NCBI GenBank assembly: GCA_017847725.1
Contig: JAGAXW010000032.1
Span: 1 to 64,000 of the forward strand
From: Prevotella sp.
GTDB lineage: Bacteria > Bacteroidota > Bacteroidia > Bacteroidales > Bacteroidaceae
Length of the DNA stretch: 64,000 nt
Reading direction: 5' to 3'
This document shows, one piece after another, positions 19,201-26,974 of the stretch. A program made the translations under genes and the position numbers. The notes under the pieces are model-generated. The model had not been told where the DNA came from. It worked only from the letters and a program-made list of their open reading frames with translations, and ran no database searches. How positions within the stretch are numbered: position 1 is the first letter of the stretch; every line of letters begins with the position of its first letter.

Positions 19201-19531
19201 CCTCGATGTCAATCCCGGACTGGCCAGCCGCTTCACCCATAAGATGCATATCGATGACTATAATGAGGACGAGTTGTTGTCAATCTTCAAGAAGATGGCC
19301 TCGAAGGACAACTATAAGCTGTCGCCCGAGGCTGAGTTCAAACTGCTTGACATCATTGGTCGAAGGCTCCTCAGCAAAAGCGAATCGTTCGGCAATGCCC
19401 GCGAAATGCGCAACATGCTCGATGCAACCATCCAGCAGTTGTCAATGCGCGTAAGCCAAATGCCGCAGGAGAGCATCACACAGGAGACCTATCAGTTGAT
19501 TTTGCCAGAAGATATTAAGGAAGAATTATGA
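16214..19531 (+). CDS. Tandem four-module AAA+ ATPase (CbxX/SpoVK type) with N-terminal zinc ribbon
   Basis: A 1105-residue protein. It opens with a zinc ribbon (CEHCQKEN...CRWCGK, residues 3-21). Four AAA+ modules follow, with Walker A near residues 72 (GETGTGKT), 333 (GNPGTGKT), 609 (GNPGTGKT) and 887 (GNPGTGKT), spaced 260-280 residues apart. Modules 2-4 have Walker B ending DEAYTL and a conserved MEDDRGKF or LEDDRGKF stretch, as in CbxX/CfqX, SpoVK and EccA. Module 1 has FFDNVQ instead, so it is probably a non-hydrolysing module. Such ATPases remodel protein complexes. It overlaps the FHA gene by 4 bases (ATGA), so the products are likely made together. Confidence 0.9.
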   Translation: MICEHCQKENRQIAKFCRWCGKPIAQQNVLDKMVGLDEVKQQLKTVVDTYTYLYSRKDVINVRLSVNTIIIGETGTGKTALAEILKDYFYQHKIIEKPKLTMVDAVDYQRFVDKWDENVKNAKGGILFFDNVQKLLPDRYSNQVNPLDKLFVEMDKWDENPIVVIAGLPKGLDDFLTANPAAQNRFKYTFRLPTPGYQELGDICKQELRVKYGIDAYTPEAEHKLQRLFQYQLKVKDETFGYGHYAVKTAEDIFTSFISRGIGAVAVEEQDIRGYVPEERSLDDILGDLDHYIGMDEVKRAVREIALTVHNNVERAQRGLGEQEKMGIHIVLTGNPGTGKTTIARKLGEIMEAIGYLDSGHVVEVDRSKMVSPYQGETPKVVNALCDKAMGGILFVDEAYTLVPLSAGGERDNQGTQALETLMKRMEDDRGKFIVIAAGYRTEMENLFRINPGVRSRFSYFLDIKDYTPDQLYQIMEVFAKDKKYVFAPEAKELTLKMITELYNSRDKDFANGRTMRQLFDKICAKQAERMQHADISTLSNEQLMTIEAADIPYEAPKTVDYKDCLDKLNGMVGLAAVKKEISNLAAFLNLQIRRGETNTFQGKHYVFTGNPGTGKTTVARIMADVFRTLGILSRGQLVEADRSKLVAGFSGQTAIKTNQLIDSAIGGVLFIDEAYTLKSSDQDSFGAEAIDTLLKRLEDDRGKFICIVAGYTDQMHDFIDTNPGLKSRFTQTIHFEDYTPDELTQIFINLAKGRNFTIDEETKGAIHRQFEQLYLRRDKNFGNAREARRIFDQAVEKQSQRLVSQVNDPNFSNDDMYRITVADLPMAQSEHARPLDEVLNELDDFIGMRTVKNMIRRLAVQSMFMKQRAAMGAGSVQQMSMNFILTGNPGTGKTSIARKMGEILQAMEILPTSRVIEASRATLVGKYMGETPKIVNNMCDKAMGGILFIDEAYTLSSEHDQYGKEAIDTLMKRMEDDRGKFVVIAAGYKDDMETFLDVNPGLASRFTHKMHIDDYNEDELLSIFKKMASKDNYKLSPEAEFKLLDIIGRRLLSKSESFGNAREMRNMLDATIQQLSMRVSQMPQESITQETYQLILPEDIKEEL

Positions 19532-20106
19532 TTGTTTGTCCAAGTTGTAAAGAAGAGATAGAAGACAATTCACACTATTGCGACCAGTGTGGACAGGAAT
19601 TGGTATATTGCAGCAGCTGTGGCCGCGTAGGTATTGGGCGCCGCTGTACACATTGTGGCGGCCTGATGGTCAGTGTCGACGAGATGCAGCAGCGCAACGA
19701 GTCGAGGCGACAAATCTCCGACCGTGGCGTTTCCTCCCTTACCGACGACGAGAAACTGCTGTCGCACAGAGCCCCCGACGTCGTGCAGATGCCCGTTCAG
19801 AAGGGCATTCCCACACTCACGCTCTACAACCCGTCGCTCGATATCCGCATCATGGGCGTCAACGGCGCCATCATCGGGCGCAAGCAGGGCCCATACCAGC
19901 AGGTGTTCGAGGGCAACATGTATGTCTCGGGTGTCCACGCCCAACTGATATACACGCCCAACTCGGGCTGGTGTATCATCGACAAGCACTCGTCAAATGG
20001 AACCAAACTGAACCAGCGTGACCTGCTGCCCGATGTACCGATGTCGATGAAGGCCGGTGACATCGTCACACTGGCTAATATTAACCTTCAAGTAAGTCTT
20101 ACCTAA
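19528..20106 (+). CDS. Zinc-ribbon/FHA domain protein
   Basis: A 192-residue protein. The N-terminus has paired zinc ribbons (CPSCKEE...CDQCG, then CSSCG...CTHCG, residues 4-45), followed by a linker and a C-terminal FHA domain (about 105-190). The FHA phosphothreonine-binding signature is visible: GRKQGPY, SGVHAQL and KHSSNGTKLN. FHA domains bind phosphothreonine, so this is the natural reader of the operon kinase. Its start overlaps the AAA gene stop. The six T-x-R-P/V motifs in the zinc-ribbon protein and kinase N-termini are candidate ligands (inference). Confidence 0.88.
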   Translation: MIVCPSCKEEIEDNSHYCDQCGQELVYCSSCGRVGIGRRCTHCGGLMVSVDEMQQRNESRRQISDRGVSSLTDDEKLLSHRAPDVVQMPVQKGIPTLTLYNPSLDIRIMGVNGAIIGRKQGPYQQVFEGNMYVSGVHAQLIYTPNSGWCIIDKHSSNGTKLNQRDLLPDVPMSMKAGDIVTLANINLQVSLT

Positions 20107-20112
20107 GAAAAA

Positions 20113-20859
20113 ATGAGTAGAATCACCATGACTGCTGCCAGTCGTGTCGGGTGTGTCAGAACAAACAACGAAGACATGGTGCTGGCATATAACAAGATGG
20201 TCAGGAGCGACGTATACGCTACGGAGTTTGACACCGACAATACTGACCGTTTTACGATTGCCCTGGCCGACGGAATGGGAGGGCACAATGCTGGCGAGGT
20301 GGCCAGCGAAGAGGTGCTCGGCAACCTGCAGTTCTACCTCGGCGACCTGCCGCATGGCTTGACTCCCGAACATTTCAGGGAGTCTATGAACGTATGGCTG
20401 GCATCCATCAACCAAACCATCAATTCGCGAGGGCTCGTCGATGCGGCACTCCGGGAGATGGGCACCACGCTGGTGGCCTTCCTATACTATGAGGGGCATG
20501 ATTTCTGGATGAACTGTGGCGACAGCAGGCTCTACCGGCTGCGCAACGGACAACTGGAACAACTCTCTACAGACCACTCGCTGGCTAACCTGAACGGGGA
20601 GAAAAAGCACTCGAACGTCATCACCAACTGTATCGGTGCCGGCTGTAAGCGTTCATATATAGACTTTGTCGACATCACTGACGACTTCAAGCATGGCGAT
20701 ACCTATCTGCTGTGTTCTGACGGACTCAACGACATGGTGCCCGACACCCGTATCCGGCAACTGCTGAACGAACATGCCACTGCCAACGCCTTGTGCCAGG
20801 CTGCCATCGGGGCGGGTGGCTACGACAACGTGTCGACTTGCGTATTCCATATAGAATAA
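20113..20859 (+). CDS. PP2C-family protein phosphatase
   Basis: A 248-residue metal-dependent Ser/Thr phosphatase. The PP2C metal-binding motifs are all present: RTNNEDM near residue 20, ADGMGGHNAG near 55, NCGDSRLYRL near 137, LLCSDGLNDM near 200 and GGYDNVS near 238. The catalytic set looks intact and the length matches minimal bacterial PP2C. It follows the FHA gene by 6 bases and closes the operon, so it most likely dephosphorylates the targets of the kinase. metA starts 12 bases later and could be cotranscribed. Confidence 0.92.
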   Translation: MSRITMTAASRVGCVRTNNEDMVLAYNKMVRSDVYATEFDTDNTDRFTIALADGMGGHNAGEVASEEVLGNLQFYLGDLPHGLTPEHFRESMNVWLASINQTINSRGLVDAALREMGTTLVAFLYYEGHDFWMNCGDSRLYRLRNGQLEQLSTDHSLANLNGEKKHSNVITNCIGAGCKRSYIDFVDITDDFKHGDTYLLCSDGLNDMVPDTRIRQLLNEHATANALCQAAIGAGGYDNVSTCVFHIE

Positions 20860-20871
20860 ATATATATTGTT

Positions 20872-21789
20872 ATGCCATTAAGACTACCCGATAAACTGCC
20901 TGCTATTGAACTGCTCAAGCACGAGAACATCTTCGTGATGGGCGACTCGCAGGCACACACACAGGACATTCGTCCGTTGCGGCTGGTTATTCTCAACCTG
21001 ATGCCACTGAAGATTACTACGGAGACAGACCTCATCCGGCTGCTCTCCAATACCCCCCTGCAGCTGGAAATCAGTTTCATGAAGCTGCAGAGCCATACGC
21101 CCAAGAATACGCCGATAGAGCACATGATGATGTTCTACCGCGACTTCAGCGAACTGCGCCGTCAGAAATTCGACGGCATGATCATCACCGGTGCCCCTGT
21201 GGAGCAACTTGACTATGAGGACGTGGGCTACTGGGAAGAGATGCGGGAGATTTTCGCGTGGGCGCGTACGCACGTCACGAGTACCTTGTATATCTGCTGG
21301 GCAGCACAGGCCGGCCTCTACTACCATTATGGCATCCCCAAGTATCCGCTGGAGAAGAAGATGTTCGGCATCTTCCCCCAGTATGCACTCGACCCGCGAC
21401 TGCCCATCTTCCGTGGCTTTGACGACATATTCCAGATGCCCCACAGCAGACATACCGAGCTGCACCGTGAGGACATCCTGGCCCACCCGGAACTGCAACT
21501 GATAGCCGAGTCGGACGACAGCGGCGTCAGCATGGTGATGGCACGCGGCGGACGCGAGTTCTTTATCACGGGACACTTGGAATATGCTCCTTATACGCTG
21601 GATACAGAGTATAGGCGCGACAAGGATATACGTCAGGACGTAGAGCTGCCCCGCAACTACTATCGTGACGACAATCCGCAGAATCCGCCTATGGTGACGT
21701 GGCGCGCCCATGCCAACCTGCTGTATTCCAACTGGATTAACTATTACGTCTATCAGGAGACTCCATACGATATCAACAAAATAGAATAA
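20872..21789 (+). CDS. metAA: Homoserine O-acetyltransferase of the MetA family
   Basis: A 305-residue MetA enzyme that acylates L-homoserine at the start of methionine synthesis. The catalytic Cys lies in TLYICWAAQAG, the His in FITGHLEYAP and the Glu in the following helix, as in the family. Alignment by eye with E. coli MetA gives Glu at position 111 (GAPVEQLDY), where E. coli has Gly. Published work links Glu 111 to acetyl-CoA use and Gly 111 to succinyl-CoA, so acetyltransferase activity is predicted. It sits between the PP2C gene and a U32 gene whose ATG directly follows its stop. Confidence 0.88.
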   Translation: MPLRLPDKLPAIELLKHENIFVMGDSQAHTQDIRPLRLVILNLMPLKITTETDLIRLLSNTPLQLEISFMKLQSHTPKNTPIEHMMMFYRDFSELRRQKFDGMIITGAPVEQLDYEDVGYWEEMREIFAWARTHVTSTLYICWAAQAGLYYHYGIPKYPLEKKMFGIFPQYALDPRLPIFRGFDDIFQMPHSRHTELHREDILAHPELQLIAESDDSGVSMVMARGGREFFITGHLEYAPYTLDTEYRRDKDIRQDVELPRNYYRDDNPQNPPMVTWRAHANLLYSNWINYYVYQETPYDINKIE

Positions 21790-23583
21790 ATGACGTCGCT
21801 CGAATTACTCGCCCCGGCCAAGAACTTGGAATGTGGCATTGCCGCCATCGACCAGGGAGCCGACGCTGTCTACATCGGTGCCTCGCGCTTTGGAGCCCGT
21901 GTGGCGGCAGGCAACAGTGTCGACGACATCCGTCAGCTATGTGACTATGCACACCAGTATGGTGCCAGCGTGTACGTGACGGTTAACACCATTCTCTACG
22001 ACGACGAACTGGAAGAGACGTGCCACTTGATAGAACAACTGTATGTGGCTGGCGTCGATGCCATCCTGGTACAGGATATGGCTATCCTGCAGATGAACTT
22101 GCCGCCCATCGCCCTGCACGCTTCCACGCAGACAGACAACCGGACGAGCGCCAAGGTGAGCTGGTTGCAGCAATTGGGATTCAGAAGGGTAGTGCTGGCG
22201 CGTGAACTGTCGGTGGACGAGATTGCAGCCATTCATCGGGAGGTGCCTGGCGTAGAGCTGGAGGTCTTCGTACATGGTGCCTTGTGTGTGAGCTATAGCG
22301 GTCTCTGCTATGCCTCGCAGAATTGTTTTGGTCGTTCGGCCAATAGGGGGGCGTGCGCACAGTTCTGTCGCATGAAGTTCGACCTTGTCGATGCCGATGG
22401 GAGGGAGATAGAGCACCAGCGCCACCTGTTGTCGCTGAAGGATATGAACCAGAGCGACCATTTGGGCGAACTCATCGAGGCTGGTGCCACCTCGTTTAAG
22501 ATAGAGGGGCGCCTGAAGGATATCGGCTATGTGAAGAATGTCGTGGCGGCTTACAGTCAGCGCCTTGACGACTATATTGCCCGTCATCCCGAGCGCTACA
22601 GACGTGCCTCTCAGGGACGCTGCACCTATGCGTTCCAGCCGAGGCTGGAGAAAACGTTCAACAGGGGCTTTACCACCTATTTCCTGCATGGGCGGCAGCC
22701 CGACATCTTCTCTCCCGACACTCCAAAAGCTCTGGGAGAATATGTGGGAAAGGTTAAGGAGGTGAGGCGTGACTCCTTTAATGTGGCTGGTACGGCCACG
22801 TTTGCCAATGGCGACGGGCTTTGTTTTTTCAATGCCGACCATGAGTTGGAGGGCTTCCGCATCAATCGTGCCGTAGGCAACCGGCTCTATCCGCTGCAGA
22901 TGCCTGCCGACCTGCATGCAGGGGTGGCGCTCTATCGTAACCACGATATGGAATTCGAACGTTTGTTGGCACGTCCTGGGAGTGTTCGGAAGATACCCGT
23001 TAGTATGGTGCTGGAAGCAACAGCCGACGGCTTTGCCTTATCTGCCGATGATATTACCGTAACCCTTGCCATAGAGCATCGGGAGGCAGAGAAACCGCAG
23101 CGTGAGAACATTGTCCGACAACTGTCACGCCTTGGCGGCACCCCTTACGAGTGCAGCGGGGTAGCGATGACCGACGATTTCAACTACTTCATCCCCAGTA
23201 GTCAGTTGGCTGAGTTGCGGCGCCTGCTGGTTGCGCGCCTGCAGCAGAAAACTACTATGGCTACGGCGGCAGACAGACCTCAGCAATCTGGTGCTACTGC
23301 TCCAGTCGACTTCTATCCGCTGCCTTATCTCTACAACGTCTCCAACCGTCTGTCACAACAGTTCTATGGTGCCGACAGCCTGTCGGCCTTCGAACTGAAA
23401 GGTGGTAGCGGCCCCCTCATGCAGTGCCGCCATTGCCTGCGCTATGCGTTAGGCTATTGTGTCAAGCATGGTGGCCGACGTCCACAGTGGCGTGAGCCGC
23501 TTTTCCTGCGACTGGCTGATGGCCGGCGCTTCCGTCTTGAGTTTGATTGTAGTCAGTGTCAAATGAATGTGCTGAAAGGATGA
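21790..23583 (+). CDS. U32 family protein, RlhA/TrhP-like RNA hydroxylation factor
   Basis: A 597-residue protein with the U32 core (LELLAPAKNLECGIAAIDQGADAVY at the start is split here as ELLAPAKN, GADAVYIG). Other marks are VFVHGALCVSYSGLCY, a Cys-rich RGACAQFCR segment and KDMNQ, all typical of the family. The C-terminal extension resembles the long E. coli RlhA rather than short YegQ. RlhA hydroxylates 23S rRNA and TrhP makes hydroxyuridine in tRNA; the old peptidase label is doubtful. It starts directly after metA and overlaps the next gene by 4 bases, so the three form one operon. Confidence 0.82.
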   Translation: MTSLELLAPAKNLECGIAAIDQGADAVYIGASRFGARVAAGNSVDDIRQLCDYAHQYGASVYVTVNTILYDDELEETCHLIEQLYVAGVDAILVQDMAILQMNLPPIALHASTQTDNRTSAKVSWLQQLGFRRVVLARELSVDEIAAIHREVPGVELEVFVHGALCVSYSGLCYASQNCFGRSANRGACAQFCRMKFDLVDADGREIEHQRHLLSLKDMNQSDHLGELIEAGATSFKIEGRLKDIGYVKNVVAAYSQRLDDYIARHPERYRRASQGRCTYAFQPRLEKTFNRGFTTYFLHGRQPDIFSPDTPKALGEYVGKVKEVRRDSFNVAGTATFANGDGLCFFNADHELEGFRINRAVGNRLYPLQMPADLHAGVALYRNHDMEFERLLARPGSVRKIPVSMVLEATADGFALSADDITVTLAIEHREAEKPQRENIVRQLSRLGGTPYECSGVAMTDDFNYFIPSSQLAELRRLLVARLQQKTTMATAADRPQQSGATAPVDFYPLPYLYNVSNRLSQQFYGADSLSAFELKGGSGPLMQCRHCLRYALGYCVKHGGRRPQWREPLFLRLADGRRFRLEFDCSQCQMNVLKG

Positions 23584-24548
23584 GGCTACGGAGTCTGATA
23601 TACGCTGCTGTTCTGTTGCTGCTGACTGCCTGTTACAATCAAGGTCAGCAGACACCCGACGCATGGGACCTTACGAAGCAGCAGATAGACTCCATCTCTT
23701 TCTCGACGACGCACCACTATTCGCAAAACTACAATTTTGTGGTCACTGCCCGTCATCTGCCGCTGGCCGATGCCCTTCCCGAAATGGCCTTCGACACGCT
23801 GTATGTGAGTAGTGGCGACAGGGTGGTGGTAGCCGAGATAGTGACCGTTCCGACAGACACCATCGACTCTGTATGGGTCAAGGTGGCGCGCGACCAGATT
23901 ACCCAGGGGTGGATACGTGAGAGCGATCTGTTGCAGGGCGTATCTCCCGACGACCCTATCTCACAGTTTATCGATATTTTCTCCGATATCCACCTGCTCA
24001 TCTTCCTTGCCGTATGTATTGTGGTGGGAGGAGTCTATGCCATGCGTAGGCTGATGCGCCAGCATGCGTATATCGTACATTTCAATGATATCAGCTCCGT
24101 CTATCCTGTTGCCCTCTGCCTGCTGGTAGCAGCATCGGCCACGCTCTATGCCTCCATACAGATGTTCGGTGCCGAGTCGTGGCGACACTACTATTTCCAT
24201 CCGTCACTCAATCCTTTTGCCCTACCGTGGCACCTCGGACTTTTTGTGGCCTCTGTGTGGGCCATCATCATTGTGGGTGTTGCCGCCGTCGACGATACCG
24301 TCCACCAGTTGTCGTCCCTCGATGCCGTGCTCTATCTCTCTGGCCTCTTCGCCGTCTGTGCCGTCGACTATGTCGTGTTCAGCATTTTTACGCTGTACTA
24401 TGTAGGTTATCCCTTGCTGTTAGCCTATGTCTACTTTTCGGTGTCGCGCTATCTGCGCCATTCCTATTATCCCTATGTCTGCGGATATTGCAAAAAAGGG
24501 CTGCGACACAAAGGTCGCTGCCCTCATTGCGGTATGATGAATCTTTGA
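23580..24548 (+). CDS. Zinc-ribbon membrane lipoprotein of unknown function
   Basis: A 322-residue protein. It starts with a probable lipoprotein signal (MRLRSLIYAAVLLLLTAC), then a periplasmic domain of about 110 residues that may be SH3-like (VSSGDRVVVAE, WVKVARD, GWIRESDLL). Four or five membrane helices follow, and it ends in a zinc ribbon (CGYCKKGLRHKGRCPHCG). The start was chosen at 23580 because it overlaps the U32 stop as ATGA and gives a clean signal sequence. It is convergent with the malic enzyme gene, with a 9-base gap. Confidence 0.7.
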   Translation: MRLRSLIYAAVLLLLTACYNQGQQTPDAWDLTKQQIDSISFSTTHHYSQNYNFVVTARHLPLADALPEMAFDTLYVSSGDRVVVAEIVTVPTDTIDSVWVKVARDQITQGWIRESDLLQGVSPDDPISQFIDIFSDIHLLIFLAVCIVVGGVYAMRRLMRQHAYIVHFNDISSVYPVALCLLVAASATLYASIQMFGAESWRHYYFHPSLNPFALPWHLGLFVASVWAIIIVGVAAVDDTVHQLSSLDAVLYLSGLFAVCAVDYVVFSIFTLYYVGYPLLLAYVYFSVSRYLRHSYYPYVCGYCKKGLRHKGRCPHCGMMNL

Positions 24549-24557
24549 GTTCTGCTC

Positions 24558-26861
24558 TTATTCGGTAGCTTCCGAGATGCCTTTCTTCACCTTGTCGACA
24601 AAGGCGTCGATTACGGCTACTGACACGATGTTGACAATGTCGCGTACCGAGGCACCAAAGTCCACAAAGTGGATAGGCTTGTTGAGTCCCATCTGTATCG
24701 GGCCGATAATCTCGACGTCGGCATCAAGCATCTGCAGCATCTTGTAGCTGGAGCGTGCCGAGGTGAGGTTGGGGAATACCAGCGTGTTGACATCCTTGCC
24801 AAAGAGACGGGTGAAGGGATACTGTTCGTCACGCAGGTCGCGGTCGAGGGCGAAACCTATCTGCATCTCACCGTCGATGGGCAGGTCGGGGAACTGCTCC
24901 TGCATGAGCTCAACGGCACGTTTCACCTTCTTGGCTCCGTCATTCTGGTTGCTGCCGAAGTTGGAGTGGCTAATCATGCTGACGACAGGCTTCTCGTTAA
25001 AGAATTTCACGGACTTGGCAGCCAGCTTGGCAATGTCGATGAGGGTGTCGGTGTCCGGATTCTCGTTAACCAGCGTGTCGGCGATGTACAGCGTTCCACG
25101 TGCCGAGTTGATGATGTGCATGGCACCGAAGTGCTTGTACTGCGGACGGATGCCTATTACCTCGTTGACCACCTTAATGGTGTTGGAGTATTTCGTGTAC
25201 AGACCCGTGATGAAGGCATCGGCCTCGCCGGTCTCTACCATCATCATTCCAAAGTAGTTGCGCTCGAACATCTTGTCGTTGGCTTCCTGGAAAGTGTAGC
25301 CCTCGCGTTTCCGCTTCTCAGTGAGGATGTGTGCGTAGCGCTCGCGACGCTCCTGTTCTGACGGGTGCCGCAGGTTGACAATCTCGATACCGTCCAGATT
25401 CAGGTCCAGCTGGTGGGCGAGCTTCTGAAGCACCTCGTCGTTGCCCAGCAGGATGGGTTGGCAGATGCCCTCAGCCTTGGCCTGTACGGCAGCCTTCAGC
25501 ATGGTGGGATGTACGGCCTCGGCAAAGACAACGCGCTGTGGGTGGGCTGCTGCCGTGGCATAAAGTTTCTGCGTCAGTTTGGTTTCTTGTCCGAGCATCA
25601 CGGACAGCGAGCGCTTATAGGCATCCCAATCGTCGATGTTCTTACGAGCCACGCCGCTGTCGATGGCCGCCTTGGCAACAGCAGCACTGACCTCGGTAAT
25701 CAGTCGGGGGTCGACGGGCTTGGGGATGAAATAGTCGCGGCCGAAGGTGAGGTTGTTCACCTTGTAGACGTCATTGACGACGTCGGGCACAGGTTGCTTG
25801 GCCAAGTCGGCGATGGCATAGACGGCAGCCAACTTCATCTCTTCGTTGATGGCGGTGGCATGAACGTCGAGGGCACCTCTGAAGATGTAAGGGAAGCCGA
25901 TGACGTTGTTGATCTGGTTCGGATAGTCGGTACGTCCTGTTGACATGAGCGTGTCGGGGCGGGCCTCCATCGCGTCCTCATAGGAAATCTCCGGCACGGG
26001 GTTGGCCAGTGCGAAGATGACAGGGTCCTTGGCCATGCTCTTGACCATATCCTGAGTCAGCACGTTGCCCTTGGAGAGTCCGACGAAGACGTCGGCATCC
26101 TTGACGGCTTCGGCCAGCGTGTGGATGTCTGTACGACTGGTGGCAAAGAATTTCTTCTGTTCGTTCAGGTCTTTTCTCTCCTGGCTGATGACACCTTTGG
26201 AGTCGAGCATCACGATGTTCTCTTTCTGCGCTCCGATGGCCATATATAGTTTGGTACACGAGATGGCGGCGGCACCAGCACCGTTCACCACAATCTTTAC
26301 CTTCCTGATGTCCTTGCCGTTTACCTCGAGGGCGTTCTTCAGTCCGGCAGCCGATATGATAGCCGTGCCATGCTGGTCGTCGTGCATGACGGGAATGTCG
26401 AGAGTCCGCTTCAGGCGCTCCTCGATATAGAAACACTCCGGTGCCTTGATATCTTCCAGGTTGATGCCGCCAAAAGTGGGGGCAATCTTCTCCACGGCTT
26501 CACAGAATTTCTCAGGATCCTTCTCGTCAACCTCGATATCGAAGACGTCGATACCTCCATATATTTTAAAAAGGAGTCCTTTGCCCTCCATGACGGGCTT
26601 GCCACTTACTGCACCGATGTCGCCCAGCCCAAGAACGGCTGTACCGTTAGAGATGACTGCTACCAGATTTCCCTTGTCCGTATATCTATAGGCGTCGTCG
26701 GGGTTCTGCTGTATCTCCAGACAGGGATAGGCCACACCGGGAGAGTAGGCGAGCGACAGGTCTGTCTGTGTGCGATAGGCTTTGGTGGGTTTTACTTCGA
26801 TTTTACCAGGGCGGCCGGCCTCGTGATATTGCAGGGCGGCCTCTTTAGAGATTTTTACCAT
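24558..26861 (-). CDS. maeB: NADP-dependent malic enzyme with phosphotransacetylase-like domain
   Basis: A 767-residue MaeB-type enzyme that converts malate to pyruvate and CO2 with NADP reduction. The N-terminal malic domain includes YSPGVAYPCLEIQ and HDDQHGTAIISAAGL. The Rossmann domain has VVNGAGAAAISC and ALANPVPE. From about residue 430 the C-terminus matches the PTA_PTB fold, which in MaeB is regulatory (acetyl-CoA sensing) and not catalytic. Full length for the family. It has its own promoter box TATTTTTG at 26898-26905. Confidence 0.95.
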   Translation of the reverse strand: MVKISKEAALQYHEAGRPGKIEVKPTKAYRTQTDLSLAYSPGVAYPCLEIQQNPDDAYRYTDKGNLVAVISNGTAVLGLGDIGAVSGKPVMEGKGLLFKIYGGIDVFDIEVDEKDPEKFCEAVEKIAPTFGGINLEDIKAPECFYIEERLKRTLDIPVMHDDQHGTAIISAAGLKNALEVNGKDIRKVKIVVNGAGAAAISCTKLYMAIGAQKENIVMLDSKGVISQERKDLNEQKKFFATSRTDIHTLAEAVKDADVFVGLSKGNVLTQDMVKSMAKDPVIFALANPVPEISYEDAMEARPDTLMSTGRTDYPNQINNVIGFPYIFRGALDVHATAINEEMKLAAVYAIADLAKQPVPDVVNDVYKVNNLTFGRDYFIPKPVDPRLITEVSAAVAKAAIDSGVARKNIDDWDAYKRSLSVMLGQETKLTQKLYATAAAHPQRVVFAEAVHPTMLKAAVQAKAEGICQPILLGNDEVLQKLAHQLDLNLDGIEIVNLRHPSEQERRERYAHILTEKRKREGYTFQEANDKMFERNYFGMMMVETGEADAFITGLYTKYSNTIKVVNEVIGIRPQYKHFGAMHIINSARGTLYIADTLVNENPDTDTLIDIAKLAAKSVKFFNEKPVVSMISHSNFGSNQNDGAKKVKRAVELMQEQFPDLPIDGEMQIGFALDRDLRDEQYPFTRLFGKDVNTLVFPNLTSARSSYKMLQMLDADVEIIGPIQMGLNKPIHFVDFGASVRDIVNIVSVAVIDAFVDKVKKGISEATE

Positions 26862-26897
26862 ACGTATATGTCATTAAGTCGTTTATTTTTCCATCCG

Positions 26898-26905
26898 CAA
26901 AAATA
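26898..26905 (-). promoter_or_regulatory. -7 box for maeB
   Basis: TATTTTTG on the minus strand, 36 bases upstream of the start. Confidence 0.5.
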
Positions 26906-26947
26906 ATAAAAACTCATGGAAAACGTGCCGTTTTTTAATCTTTTTAG

Positions 26948-26955
26948 TAACTTTG
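26948..26955 (+). promoter_or_regulatory. -7 box for the TetR regulator gene
   Basis: TAACTTTG, 19 bases before the ATG. The maeB and tetR promoters lie back to back, so the regulator could bind here. Confidence 0.55.
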
Positions 26956-26974
26956 CAACAGAAAATCTATATTT

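Noticed and set aside
12228..20859. Reading the signalling operon as part of a type VI secretion locus
   Set aside because: No tss structural gene, hcp, vgrG or clpV is present in the window; only the kinase/phosphatase/FHA resemblance remains.
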